Shown here: positions 50,276 through 59,933 of the stretch, in pieces
Layout of the letters: every line of letters starts with the position of its first letter
How positions within the stretch are numbered: the stretch's first letter is position 1
NCBI RefSeq assembly: GCF_900232825.1
Contig: NZ_OCTP01000011.1
Span: 1-64,000 of the forward strand
Length of the DNA stretch: 64,000 bases
Origin: Anaerococcus sp. Marseille-P3625
Lineage (GTDB): Bacteria > Bacillota > Clostridia > Tissierellales > Peptoniphilaceae
Direction of reading: 5' to 3'
Program-made: the position numbers and the translations under genes
The notes under the pieces: generated by a model
The model's input: the letters and a program-made list of their open reading frames with translations, nothing else
Database searches by the model: none
Told to the model about the DNA's origin: nothing

Positions 50276-51322
50276 TTAGAGTATTATCTCTTCTTTTTTC
50301 TCTAATTCTTTTTTTATTCTTTCGATTTTTTCTATACCTTCTTCTAGTCCTTGGTCATATAGGTGGCAAGCACATAGATGATTTGGTTCAAGTTCTACTA
50401 GAGATGGTCTTTCTTTTTTACAAATATCCATTGCGTATTTGCAACGTGTGTTAAATTTGCAACCAACAGGTGCATTGATTGGTGAAGGAATTTCTCCTTC
50501 TAGTTTTTCATAGCCTGCTGTTGATACATCAGGATCAGGTATAGGAATTGCTGAAATCAAAGCTTGGGTGTATGGGTGATAAGCGCTAGCATAGATTCTT
50601 TCTGATTTTGCAACTTCAACCATAGATCCTAAATACATTACTCCAACCCTATCTGATATGTGTGAAACCATTGATAGGTCGTGAGAAATGAATAAGTAGG
50701 TCAACTTTCTTGTATTTTGCAATTCTATTAATAAGTTTACAACTTGTGCCTGAATACTAACATCAAGGGCTGATATTGGCTCATCACAAATAATAAATTC
50801 TGGCTCAACTGCAAGTGCTCTTGCTATACCAATTCTTTGTCTTTGTCCACCGGATAATTCGTGAGGGAATCTTGCACCATGTTCTGCATTAAGTCCTACA
50901 GTTTGCAAAAGGTCTGAAACTTTAGCTTGAATTTCTTTTTCCTTCATATCCTTAAAGTGAACACGAATTCCTTCAGAAATTATATCTCCAATGGTCATTC
51001 TAGGGTCAAGGGATGCATAAGGATCTTGGAAAATCATTTGAGCTTGTTTTCTAAACTTCTTTAGTTGAGATCTATCAAGTTTTGTTATATCAATACCCTT
51101 ATATTTTATAGTTCCATTGGTTGGATCATATAATTTGATAAGTGTTCTTCCAAAGGTAGTTTTTCCACAACCTGATTCTCCTACAAGACCTAATGTTTCA
51201 CCTTTGTATATATTTATACTTATGTCTTCGCAAGCTTTTAGATTTTGGTTTTTGCCAACTCTAAAAAACTTATCCATATTTTTAACTTCTACAAGTACTT
51301 CTTTATTTTCTCTATTTTCCAT
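50276..51322 (-). CDS. oppF: Oligopeptide ABC transporter ATPase OppF
   Basis: A 348-residue ATP-binding subunit powering oligopeptide uptake. It has Walker [11 protein letters not shown] (about 54-63), Q-loop [14 protein letters not shown], signature [16 protein letters not shown], Walker [13 protein letters not shown] and H-loop FISHDLSMV. The C-terminal oligo_HPY region has the cluster [20 protein letters not shown] with four cysteines as in many OppD/F. It is last in oppABCDF, 8 bases after oppD, and the pair forms the heterodimer. Confidence 0.95.
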   Translation of the reverse strand: MENRENKEVLVEVKNMDKFFRVGKNQNLKACEDISINIYKGETLGLVGESGCGKTTFGRTLIKLYDPTNGTIKYKGIDITKLDRSQLKKFRKQAQMIFQDPYASLDPRMTIGDIISEGIRVHFKDMKEKEIQAKVSDLLQTVGLNAEHGARFPHELSGGQRQRIGIARALAVEPEFIICDEPISALDVSIQAQVVNLLIELQNTRKLTYLFISHDLSMVSHISDRVGVMYLGSMVEVAKSERIYASAYHPYTQALISAIPIPDPDVSTAGYEKLEGEIPSPINAPVGCKFNTRCKYAMDICKKERPSLVELEPNHLCACHLYDQGLEEGIEKIERIKKELEKKEEIIL

Positions 51323-51330
51323 AAAAACTC

Positions 51331-52461
51331 CTATATAGGTTTTTCTACTTTTGGTGCATATTCATGATTTAACCAGCATCTGCACTTGTGGAATTTAGAG
51401 AATTCATAAAACGGTGGTTTTTGAGCTCTACAAATTTCCATAGCATAATCGCACCTATCTACAAAAGGACAACCTTTGATATCTTGAATTAGATCTGGTG
51501 GTGTACCCTTTAATGAATATAAAGTTTCATCTTTTGTAGAGTTCATCTTAGGAACTGATTTTAATAAAGCCCAGGTGTAAGGGTGTTTACCATCAAAGAA
51601 GATTTCTCTTACAGTTCCAGTTTCCATTATTTCGCCAGCATACATTATTTGAATTCTATCTGCAAAATCTGCTACTACACCAAGGTCATGAGTTACAAGA
51701 ACTATAGATGTATTTTGTTTATCTTTTAGCTCTCTTAATAAGTCGATGATTTGCGCTTGAATTGTTACATCCAAAGCTGTTGTTGGCTCATCTGCTAGAA
51801 TAACATTTGGATTACAAGCAAGAGCAATTGCTATCATAACTCTTTGACGCATACCACCTGAAAGCTCAAATGGATATTGGTTAAATCTTTTGGCAGCATT
51901 TGGTATATTTACAGTTTCAAGAAGTCTAATTGCCTCAGCTTTGGCTTCAGCTTTGCTCATTTTTGTATGAATTAGCAAAGATTCTGTAATTTGTTTACCA
52001 ATTTTTGTAGTTGGGTTTAAAGATGTCATAGGGTCTTGGAAAATCATTGAAACTTCTGAACCCTTGTAATCTTTAAGCTCATCTTTACTCATATGAATAA
52101 CATCCTTACCCATATAATTAATTACAGAGCCTTCTTGGATTATTGCATTATTTGGCAAAATTTGAAGAATTGACTTACTTACAACGGTTTTACCACAACC
52201 AGATTCACCAACTAAAGCTAAAACTTCTCCATCGTAAATATCAAAGCTAACTCCTCTAATTGCCTTTACTTCGCCAGCATAGGTATCAAAGTGTAAGTTT
52301 AAATCTCTAACTTCTATAACCTTATCCCTATTTTCGTAAGACAATATTTGATGATGACTAACTCTATCAACGCTTAAACCATCATCTTTTATAATATTTT
52401 CTTTGTTTGTTTCATTCTCACTAATATTATTAGCTAAGTTAAATGTTTTTACTTCTGTCAT
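51331..52461 (-). CDS. oppD: Oligopeptide ABC transporter ATPase OppD
   Basis: A 376-residue ATPase partner of OppF. Walker A is [11 protein letters not shown] (about 84-94), Q-loop [13 protein letters not shown], signature [16 protein letters not shown], Walker [13 protein letters not shown] and H-loop LVTHDLGVV. An N-terminal extension of about 45 residues precedes the nucleotide-binding domain. The C-terminal [20 protein letters not shown] cysteine cluster is present. It lies 5 bases after oppC and 8 before oppF. Confidence 0.95.
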   Translation of the reverse strand: MTEVKTFNLANNISENETNKENIIKDDGLSVDRVSHHQILSYENRDKVIEVRDLNLHFDTYAGEVKAIRGVSFDIYDGEVLALVGESGCGKTVVSKSILQILPNNAIIQEGSVINYMGKDVIHMSKDELKDYKGSEVSMIFQDPMTSLNPTTKIGKQITESLLIHTKMSKAEAKAEAIRLLETVNIPNAAKRFNQYPFELSGGMRQRVMIAIALACNPNVILADEPTTALDVTIQAQIIDLLRELKDKQNTSIVLVTHDLGVVADFADRIQIMYAGEIMETGTVREIFFDGKHPYTWALLKSVPKMNSTKDETLYSLKGTPPDLIQDIKGCPFVDRCDYAMEICRAQKPPFYEFSKFHKCRCWLNHEYAPKVEKPI

Positions 52462-52466
52462 ATTAC

Positions 52467-53384
52467 CTACCTTCTAAGATTTGGATCAAGGGCATCTCTA
52501 AGTCCATCGCCAAGGAGTGTAAATGAAAGCATTGTTAGGGCAATCATCAAAGCTGGGAATAGCAATTGGTATGGATAGAATTGGAAATAACTTTGTGCTG
52601 CAGAAACCATAGCGCCCCAAGAAGTTTCAGGTGGTTGTACACCAAGTGATAAGTAACTTAGGAAAGCTTCTGAGAAAATATAACCTGGTACATCAAAAGA
52701 AATTGAAACCAAAATTACATTTAAAGTATTTGGTAGTAAGTGTTTTAAAACTATGTCTTTGTTGCTTACACCAAGAACTTGAGCAGCCTTAATATAGTCA
52801 TATTCCTTCAAAGATAAGATTTGTCCTCTAACAAGTCTTGCAAGACCACACCAACCAGTGATAGTCATGGCAAGAATAAGAGTACCAATTCCTGATGTAC
52901 CAAGTGCAAGTCTTAGAATTATTACTATAAGTATATAAGGAATTGAAATTAAAATTTCAACAATTCTCATCATTATAGTATCAACTTTGCCACCAAAATA
53001 AGCAGAAATAGCTCCATAAACACTACCAATAACTGTAGAAATCAAAGCCCCTGCTATACCAATTATGATAGAAACTCTACCACCTCTCCACAATCTTGTG
53101 AAAATATCACGACCAAGGTTATCAGTACCAAACCAAAATTGTGCATTTGGTGTTTGGTTTTTTGCTCCAACCATTTGATTAAACTCATATGGTGTTAGCA
53201 TTGGTCCAATAATAACCATAACTGTCAAAATAATTAAGATGATAAGGGAAATTAATGCGAGTTTATTTTTCTTAAATCTTCTCCATGCATCTGACCAATA
53301 AGTAACAACTGGTCTTGCTATAAATTCTGAAGATTTTTGATCATCAGAAATTTTATTAAATAAGGATTTATCAATACTTTGCAT
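52467..53384 (-). CDS. oppC: Oligopeptide ABC transporter permease OppC
   Basis: A 305-residue permease with about six membrane helices. The N-terminal cytoplasmic tail includes RPVVTYWSDAWRRFKKNKLA. FGTDNLGRDIFTRLWRGGRV is the DppC/OppC signature, and the EAA-like cytoplasmic loop is YIKAAQVLGVSNKDIVLKHL. It lies 8 bases after oppB and 5 bases before oppD. Confidence 0.95.
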   Translation of the reverse strand: MQSIDKSLFNKISDDQKSSEFIARPVVTYWSDAWRRFKKNKLALISLIILIILTVMVIIGPMLTPYEFNQMVGAKNQTPNAQFWFGTDNLGRDIFTRLWRGGRVSIIIGIAGALISTVIGSVYGAISAYFGGKVDTIMMRIVEILISIPYILIVIILRLALGTSGIGTLILAMTITGWCGLARLVRGQILSLKEYDYIKAAQVLGVSNKDIVLKHLLPNTLNVILVSISFDVPGYIFSEAFLSYLSLGVQPPETSWGAMVSAAQSYFQFYPYQLLFPALMIALTMLSFTLLGDGLRDALDPNLRR

Positions 53385-53392
53385 AAATTCTC

Positions 53393-54319
53393 CTATTCAG
53401 CTAATTTTATTCTTGGATCTACTAATCCATAAACTATATCTACTAACAATTGTACAACTAAGAATAATGCTGCATAAAATATAGTAGTTCCAATGATAAA
53501 TGGATAGTCTCTTGAAGTAACTGAGTTTACAAAATAATATCCAAGTCCTGGAATTGAAAACATAGTTTCAATAATGAAAGATCCAGTAAATATTGCTGCT
53601 ACTTGTGGTCCAACGATTGTAACTATTGGTAGCATAGCATTTCTTAGAACGTGTTTGGTTATAATGTTAAATTTAGAAACACCCTTAGCTTGGGCAGTCA
53701 AGATATAATCTTGATTTAAAACTTCTAGAACATTACTTCTCATATATCTAGAATATGTTGCAATAGAACCAAAACATAGGGCAATAGTTGGTATAACAGA
53801 ATACTTAAATTCTCCTGTCCAACCAGAAGTTGGGAACCATCCCTTCTTTACACCCATCCAATATTGAAGAAGTGATCCTAAAACAAAAACTGGAACTGTG
53901 ACTCCAATAATTGCAATAATTTTAATAACCGAGTCAGGCCATCTATTTCTGGTAAGAGCTGCAATAATACCAAAAGTAAGACCTATTACAATACCCACTA
54001 TCATTGCTTGTCCACCAACTTTACCAGAAATTGGTGCAGTTTCCTTAATAGTTCCACTAACTGATCTACCTGCAAATTTAAAACTTGAACCTAAATCTCC
54101 ATGCATAGCATTAGCTAAGAACATCTTATATTGCTCTGTGGTAGACTTATCCAAACCGTATTTTATCCTATAGTTTTCGAGCGTTTGGGCTGGAAGTGTT
54201 TTACCTGCTGCTGTCAATGGATCACCTTGAATATTGTGCATTAGGTAAAATGTTATTGTGGTTATTATAAATAAGGTTATAACCATATATAATAACCTCT
54301 TTAATATGTATTTCGCCAT
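53393..54319 (-). CDS. oppB: Oligopeptide ABC transporter permease OppB
   Basis: A 308-residue permease with six membrane helices. Start MAKYILKRLLYMVITLFIIT is typical of OppB/DppB; the coupling loop is YILTAQAKGVSKFNIITKHV and the last conserved segment is TMFSIPGLGYYFVNSVTSRD. It pairs with OppC. A 12-bp hairpin separates it from oppA. Confidence 0.95.
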   Translation of the reverse strand: MAKYILKRLLYMVITLFIITTITFYLMHNIQGDPLTAAGKTLPAQTLENYRIKYGLDKSTTEQYKMFLANAMHGDLGSSFKFAGRSVSGTIKETAPISGKVGGQAMIVGIVIGLTFGIIAALTRNRWPDSVIKIIAIIGVTVPVFVLGSLLQYWMGVKKGWFPTSGWTGEFKYSVIPTIALCFGSIATYSRYMRSNVLEVLNQDYILTAQAKGVSKFNIITKHVLRNAMLPIVTIVGPQVAAIFTGSFIIETMFSIPGLGYYFVNSVTSRDYPFIIGTTIFYAALFLVVQLLVDIVYGLVDPRIKLAE

Positions 54320-54337
54320 TATATCTCCTAAAATTGC

Positions 54338-54364
54338 AGAAGCTGTTAGAATCTAACAGCTTCT
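54338..54364 (-). promoter_or_regulatory. Perfect 12-bp hairpin between oppA and oppB
   Basis: Arms AGAAGCTGTTAG and CTAACAGCTTCT flank a 3-base loop. On the minus strand the hairpin is followed by GCAATTTT, not a full T-run. Such intergenic stems usually stabilise the upstream mRNA or partly terminate transcription, raising binding-protein output over the membrane subunits. Confidence 0.8.
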
Positions 54365-54389
54365 TACTTTTCTTATATTTTCTCTATTC

Positions 54390-56087
54390 TTATTTAATCT
54401 TGATATATTTATATCCAGCTGTAGAGAATTGGTTAACTTTGATATTTTCTATATTATCTTGGTAATATAGGGTTGATTTACCAGTAATAAGTGGATAGAT
54501 AACATCTTCATCAACTAACATTTGTTCAGCGTTTTTGTAAATTTCTGCTGCTTTTTGATCATCAGTTTCAATTGCTGCTTCATCAATTAGTTTATCATAA
54601 TCTGCGCTTGTCCAACCAGAGTTTACAGCTGCTGCATCAGATTTGAATAATGAAAGCATTGCTGATGGGTTGTTGTAATCTGCAAACCATGCTAAGAATG
54701 CTAATTGGTAGTCACCTTTTTGAACTCTACTAGATAGAACTGGCCATTCTAGTGTTTCTAGGTTAACTTTAACACCTAGTTTTTGTTGTAGGTTTTCTTG
54801 TAGGTATTCACCATATGCTTTTAAGAAAGTATCGTTTGTCATAATTAGGCTAATTTCAAGATCTTCTGGTTTTTGACCTTTGCCAATTTCATCAAGACCT
54901 TCTTGAAGTAAAGCTTTTACGTCAGAATTTTCTTCGATTGCTTTCTTTAGTGGTTCTCCAGCAAATTCTCTAAAGTTTATTGTATTTAGAGTAATAGCAC
55001 CTGGTACCCAGTAATAAGCTGGTGTTGATTGTCCAGAAAGAACAACATCATTTAATCCTTCTCTATCTAAAGCAAGGTTAAAGGCTTTTCTAACTTTTGC
55101 GTTTTTAAATAGCTCATCTTTGTGGTTTGGAACCATGTAATCCATTGATGGAAGTGCCACATCTGCTGTTGCGATACCTTCCATCTTATCAAATGTTTGT
55201 GTCCATTCAGGTAAGTTTGTAATTATTGACATAATTTCTTTTGCTTGGAAAGCGTTCATACGAGCGTTGATATCTGTTAATACTTTTAAGTTAACTTTTT
55301 CAAGTGATACCTTATCAGCATCCCAATATTCAGGGTTCTTTTCAAGAACTAATTGAGAGTTGTGTGTCCATTCTGTTAGTTTGAAAGGACCGCATCCTAC
55401 TACTGTATCAGCTTCAGAACCAAATGCATCACCTTTTGCTTCTACAACGTCTTGTCTTTGTGGGAAGCAAACTCTAAATGGAATTATTGATGTAAAGTAA
55501 GTTGCTGGATGAGATAATTTGATTTCTAGAGTCATATCATCTGTGGCTTTTACTCCAAGTTCATCAAGTGGTTTTTTGCCTTTGTTACATTCTATAAAGT
55601 TTTCAATGTCGGCAAGTAAGAAGGCACTTTCAGAACCACTTTTTGGATCTACTGTACGTTTGATACCATATTCGAAGTCTTTAGCTGTTAAAGGCTCTCC
55701 ATCTTCCCATTTCATATTTGGTCTGATGTGGAATGTATATGTTTTACCATCTTCAGAAAGTTCCCAGCTTTCAGCTGCTGCTTCTTCAACTTTTAGTCCA
55801 TCACCGTCTTCAACTAATCTTAAAAGTGGTTCGTAGATGTTGTTAACTACTGTGTTACCATATGTATCTGAACCTCTTTGAGCATCTATAGAGTTTGGAT
55901 CTGCTGCTATAAAAGAATTGTAAACAGTTTTATCTCCACTAGTTGCTGTCTCTGTGCTAGCTTGTTCTGTTGTTTTTGTTTCTGTGCTAGCTTCTTTGTT
56001 TTCCTCTGTTTTCTTATCTGCGTTATTTCCACAAGCTGTGAAAACTAATGCAAAAACTAAAGGAAGAACTTTAGTAAACCTTTTCAT
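54390..56087 (-). CDS. oppA: Oligopeptide-binding lipoprotein OppA
   Basis: An extracellular peptide-binding lipoprotein, 565 residues from ATG 56087. A basic start (MKRFTKVLP), hydrophobic helix and lipobox FTAC (cysteine about 18) are followed by an Asn/Glu/Thr-rich linker and an SBP_bac_5 fold (YNSFIAADPNSIDAQRGSDT, GKTYTFHIRPNMKWEDGEPL, TAKDFEYGIKRTVDPKSGSE, YWDADKVSLEKVNLKVL). I reject the longer start at 56150, since AGGAGG stands 10 bases before 56087 and the extension has no signal character. It is first in the oppABCDF operon. Confidence 0.95.
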   Translation of the reverse strand: MKRFTKVLPLVFALVFTACGNNADKKTEENKEASTETKTTEQASTETATSGDKTVYNSFIAADPNSIDAQRGSDTYGNTVVNNIYEPLLRLVEDGDGLKVEEAAAESWELSEDGKTYTFHIRPNMKWEDGEPLTAKDFEYGIKRTVDPKSGSESAFLLADIENFIECNKGKKPLDELGVKATDDMTLEIKLSHPATYFTSIIPFRVCFPQRQDVVEAKGDAFGSEADTVVGCGPFKLTEWTHNSQLVLEKNPEYWDADKVSLEKVNLKVLTDINARMNAFQAKEIMSIITNLPEWTQTFDKMEGIATADVALPSMDYMVPNHKDELFKNAKVRKAFNLALDREGLNDVVLSGQSTPAYYWVPGAITLNTINFREFAGEPLKKAIEENSDVKALLQEGLDEIGKGQKPEDLEISLIMTNDTFLKAYGEYLQENLQQKLGVKVNLETLEWPVLSSRVQKGDYQLAFLAWFADYNNPSAMLSLFKSDAAAVNSGWTSADYDKLIDEAAIETDDQKAAEIYKNAEQMLVDEDVIYPLITGKSTLYYQDNIENIKVNQFSTAGYKYIKIK

Positions 56088-56119
56088 ATTAAAAATTTCT
56101 CCTCCTGATTTTATAATAT

Positions 56120-56145
56120 GTAGGTGGATTATTTTTCCCACCAAC
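56120..56145 (-). promoter_or_regulatory. Hairpin at the 5' end of the opp transcript
   Basis: GTTGGTGG and CCACCTAC (one mismatch in 8; 56138-56145 and 56120-56127) form a stem right at the predicted transcription start. It may protect the mRNA 5' end or be an operator for a regulator. No ligand-type riboswitch is recognisable. Confidence 0.45.
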
Positions 56146-56148
56146 AGC

Positions 56149-56177
56149 ATTATAACAGATAAAATGAATAATGTAAA
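56149..56177 (-). promoter_or_regulatory. Promoter of the opp operon
   Basis: TTTACA (56172-56177), 17-base spacer, TATAAT (56149-56154), about 60 bases before the oppA start. The 150 bases between this promoter and the rpoC terminator are AT-rich with no recognised feature. Confidence 0.85.
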
Positions 56178-56325
56178 TTTTTTTTAAAGATTTTTTGCAT
56201 ATTTGACTAAGGTTTTCATATTTTCCTTAATTATAGTGAATAATAATACAAATATTTATCTTTTATTTCATTTGCTTTAAAGTTGATTTTTTATAAAGTG
56301 ATATCTTGATATTGTTATAGCAAAT

Positions 56326-56368
56326 TAAAAAGGACTGTTAGGGAATAAATTTTCCTTAAACAGTCCTT
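56326..56368 (-). terminator. Terminator of rpoBC
   Basis: A 10-bp perfect stem AAGGACTGTT / AACAGTCCTT (56330-56339 and 56359-56368) with a 19-base loop, only 5 bases after the rpoC stop and followed by TTTTAATTTG. It separates rpoBC transcription from opp. Confidence 0.85.
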
Positions 56369-56373
56369 AAAAT

Positions 56374-59300
56374 TTATATTTGCGCTTCTTCTTTTTCTAA
56401 AGCTTCCATGTTCATGGCAATTTGTGCATCTTCTAGCTCTTTTGTTTCATAATCTATTTCTACATCGTTGTAGCGTCTCATACCAGTTCCTGCTGGTATT
56501 AGTTTTCCTATTATGATATTTTCTTTAAGACCCATTAGATCATCGACTTTGCCTTTGATTGATGCATCTGTTAGAACTCTTGTTGTTTCTTGGAAAGAAG
56601 CTGCTGATAGCCATGAATTTGTTGCAAGAGATGCCTTGGTTATTCCAAGTAACTCTTGGCTGTATTTAGCTGGCATTTTGCCTTCTGCTTCCAATTTTTC
56701 ATTAACTTGCTCAACTTCTCGTCTTTCTTGCAAGGATCCTGGTAAGAATTGACTATCTCCAGAATCTTCAATTTTTACTTTCTTTAGCATTTGACGAGTT
56801 ATTACTTCTATATGTCTATCGTCAATTTCTACACCTTGGATACGGTAAACTTTTTGTACTTCCTTGGTGATATAATTTTGAACTCCAACTTTGCCTAAAA
56901 CATTTAATACATCATGTGGATCTAGAGAACCTTCTGTTAGTTGAGCTCCCTTTTCTACCACATCTCCATCGTGGACAAGAATTCTTGAGCCAAATGGAAT
57001 GTTATATTTTTGAGCATAGCCATCTTCTGATAAGATTTCTACGTCAGTTTTCTTTTCATTTTGGATTAGACTTACAGTTCCAGAATTTTCTGCTATATAA
57101 GCAAGTCCTTTAGGTTTACGAGCTTCAAATAATTCTTCAACTCTTGGAAGACCTGAGGTTATTCCTACTCCTGCTATACCACCTGAGTGGAAGGTTCTCA
57201 TGGTAAGTTGTGTACCAGGCTCACCTATTGATTGAGCTGCTATTATTCCTACAGCCTCTCCAATATTAACTGGTTTTCCTGTTGCTAAGTTTCTACCATA
57301 GCATTTTGCGCAAACACCTTGTTTAGCCTTACATTCAAGAACTGAACGTAGTTTTACTTTCTTTATGCCTGCTTGAACTATTCTATCGGCTGTATCTTCA
57401 TCTATTAATTGATCTTTGCTAGCAATTAGCTCTCCATTTTCATCTTTTATATCTTCAAATGAAGTTCTACCAACTATACGGGTGTATAAGTTTTCTACTA
57501 GTTCGTTGCCATCTTTAAATTCGTAGGCTTCAACATAACTATGGGTATGACAATCATCTTCTGTAACTATTACATCTTGAGAAATATCTACCATCCTACG
57601 AGTTAAGTAACCTGAGTCTGCTGTTCTTAGAGCTGTATCTGTAAGACCCTTACGAGAACCGTGGCTTGAGATAAAGTATTCTTGTACAGAAAGTCCTTCT
57701 CTAAAGTTTGCCTTTACTGGAATTTCTATTGTTTTACCATCAGCCTGGCTCATTAGTCCACGCATACCGCCTAATTGTCTGATTTGGTTGGTTGAACCAC
57801 GGGCACCAGAATCTGCAAAGATTTTTATGTTGTTATCATCACGCAAATCACTTAGTAGAGCGTCTGTTACCCTATCTGTTGTAATTCTCCAAATATCTAT
57901 TACTTTTTCATATCTTTCGTCATCTGTTATAAGACCACGTCTGTAAAGTTTTTCGTATTTGTCAACTTCGTTATCAGCTTCAGCTATGATATCCCATTTT
58001 TCTTTTGGAATATTTACATCTGCCATAGAAACTGTAAGTCCTGAAAGGGTTGAGTATTTATAGCCTGTTTGTTTGATATAGTCCAAAACTTCTGCAGTTT
58101 TGATATTGCCATGTTTTCTAAAACACCTACCTACTATATCTTTTAGAACACCAGAATCGATAACTTGATCTATTTCTAGTGAATATGGATCTTCTTTTCG
58201 ATTTACATAACCTAAATCTTGAGGAATTCCCTCGTTATAGATAAATCTACCTACAGAAGATTTTACAATTTTGCCCTTATCTTCTGGGTCTTTTTTGATT
58301 CTTACTGAAACTTCACTTTGAAATTCTACTGCTCCTGTTAGAAGAGCTTTTTTCATTTCATTGGTTGATTCAAAAACCATTCCCTCGCCTTTGGCGCCTT
58401 CTTTGATAGTTGTTAGATAATATGCACCTAATACCATATCTTGAGAAGGTGTGGTTATTGGTTTTCCATCTTTTAAGCCTAAAATATTATTTGTTGACAT
58501 CATCAAAAGTCTTGCTTCTATTTGTGCTTCATTTGATAATGGCAAGTGGATAGCCATTTGGTCACCATCAAAGTCCGCATTAAATGCGTTACAAGCAAGT
58601 GGATGTAGTTTTATTGCCTTACCTTCTACAAGAACTGGTTCAAAAGCTTGAATACCAAGTCTGTGCAAAGTAGGGGCACGGTTTAATAAGACTGGATGAT
58701 CTTTTATAACTTCTTCTAAGACTTCATAAACTCTTGGATCTTTTTTCTCTACCATTTTCTTGGCAGCTTTTAGATTGTGAGCCATGCCACGATCTACGAC
58801 CTTATTCATTATAAATGGCTTAAATAATTCAAGTGCCATCTCTTGTGGTAAACCACATTGGTTAAATTTTAGATCTGGACCTACAACTATTACTGAACGG
58901 CCTGAATAATCTACACGTTTACCTAGTAAGTTTTGTCTAAAACGTCCGGATTTTCCTTTTAGAAGATCTGATAGAGATTTCATATTTCTATTAGAAGCAC
59001 CTGTTACAGCTCTTCCTCTTCTACCATTGTCTATTAGGGCATCGACAGCTTCTTGAAGCATTCTTTTTTCGTTTCTTACGATGATTTCTGGAGCTCCAAT
59101 ATCTAAAAGTCTTTTTAATCTGTTATTTCTATTGATTACACGTCTATAAAGATCATTTAGGTCAGATGTGGCAAATCTTCCACCTTCAAGTTGCACCATT
59201 GGTCTAAGCTCTGGTGGCATAACTGGAAGAACGTCAAGAATCATCCATTCAGGTTTGTTGCCACTTGTTATAAAAGCATCTACAACTTCAAGACGTCTTG

Positions 59301-59925
59301 AAATTCTAACTTTCTTTTGACCTGTTGCTTCTTCAAGCTCTTTCATCAATAGTTCATATTCTTTTTCTAAGTCTATATTTGCTAGTAATTCCTTAACAGC
59401 TTCAGCGCCCATAGCAGCCTTAAATTCTGTATCGTCTGGATATTTTTCTATTATATCTTGATATTCTGTTTCAGAAATTTCTTGCTTAACGTATAGGTCT
59501 GTCTGGCCAGGATTTATTACTACATAAGAGGCAAAATAAAGGATTTTCTCAAGGATTCTAGGACTCATATCAAGTAGTAATCCCATTTTTGATGGAATTC
59601 CTTTAAAATACCAAATATGACTTACTGGAGCAGCTAGTTCAATGTGTCCCATTCTTTCACGACGAACTTTTGCCTTTGTTACTTCAACTCCACATTTTTC
59701 ACAAACTACGCCCTTATATCTAATTCTCTTGTATTTGCCGCAAGAACACTCATAGTCTTTGGTTGGTCCAAATATTTTTTCGCAAAATAGACCATCTTTT
59801 TCTGGTTTAAGGGTTCTATAATTGATTGTCTCTGGTTTTTTAACTTCACCATGAGACCAGGATCTGATTTTTTCAGGGGATGCAATTTTCATCCTCATCC
59901 CGTCAAAATTTTGTAATTCGCTCAT
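56374..59925 (-). CDS. rpoC: DNA-directed RNA polymerase subunit beta'
   Basis: The catalytic subunit of RNA polymerase, 1183 residues. The N-terminal zinc site is [20 protein letters not shown] (about 59-78), the catalytic loop [10 protein letters not shown] lies near the middle, and the second zinc site has [14 protein letters not shown]. The trigger loop and bridge helix follow ([19 protein letters not shown]). It ends soon after [20 protein letters not shown]. Length is normal for Firmicutes. It lies 8 bases after rpoB and has a terminator directly downstream; rpsL does not follow, unlike in most relatives. Confidence 0.98.
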   Translation of the reverse strand: MSELQNFDGMRMKIASPEKIRSWSHGEVKKPETINYRTLKPEKDGLFCEKIFGPTKDYECSCGKYKRIRYKGVVCEKCGVEVTKAKVRRERMGHIELAAPVSHIWYFKGIPSKMGLLLDMSPRILEKILYFASYVVINPGQTDLYVKQEISETEYQDIIEKYPDDTEFKAAMGAEAVKELLANIDLEKEYELLMKELEEATGQKKVRISRRLEVVDAFITSGNKPEWMILDVLPVMPPELRPMVQLEGGRFATSDLNDLYRRVINRNNRLKRLLDIGAPEIIVRNEKRMLQEAVDALIDNGRRGRAVTGASNRNMKSLSDLLKGKSGRFRQNLLGKRVDYSGRSVIVVGPDLKFNQCGLPQEMALELFKPFIMNKVVDRGMAHNLKAAKKMVEKKDPRVYEVLEEVIKDHPVLLNRAPTLHRLGIQAFEPVLVEGKAIKLHPLACNAFNADFDGDQMAIHLPLSNEAQIEARLLMMSTNNILGLKDGKPITTPSQDMVLGAYYLTTIKEGAKGEGMVFESTNEMKKALLTGAVEFQSEVSVRIKKDPEDKGKIVKSSVGRFIYNEGIPQDLGYVNRKEDPYSLEIDQVIDSGVLKDIVGRCFRKHGNIKTAEVLDYIKQTGYKYSTLSGLTVSMADVNIPKEKWDIIAEADNEVDKYEKLYRRGLITDDERYEKVIDIWRITTDRVTDALLSDLRDDNNIKIFADSGARGSTNQIRQLGGMRGLMSQADGKTIEIPVKANFREGLSVQEYFISSHGSRKGLTDTALRTADSGYLTRRMVDISQDVIVTEDDCHTHSYVEAYEFKDGNELVENLYTRIVGRTSFEDIKDENGELIASKDQLIDEDTADRIVQAGIKKVKLRSVLECKAKQGVCAKCYGRNLATGKPVNIGEAVGIIAAQSIGEPGTQLTMRTFHSGGIAGVGITSGLPRVEELFEARKPKGLAYIAENSGTVSLIQNEKKTDVEILSEDGYAQKYNIPFGSRILVHDGDVVEKGAQLTEGSLDPHDVLNVLGKVGVQNYITKEVQKVYRIQGVEIDDRHIEVITRQMLKKVKIEDSGDSQFLPGSLQERREVEQVNEKLEAEGKMPAKYSQELLGITKASLATNSWLSAASFQETTRVLTDASIKGKVDDLMGLKENIIIGKLIPAGTGMRRYNDVEIDYETKELEDAQIAMNMEALEKEEAQI

Positions 59926-59933
59926 AAATCTCC

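Noticed and set aside
56088-56150. Longer N-terminus of oppA from 56150
   Set aside because: It would precede the lipoprotein signal peptide and begin at the -10 promoter element.
56088-56325. T-box or other riboswitch before oppA
   Set aside because: The leader is only about 55 bases and has no T-box, specifier stem or known ligand-binding core.
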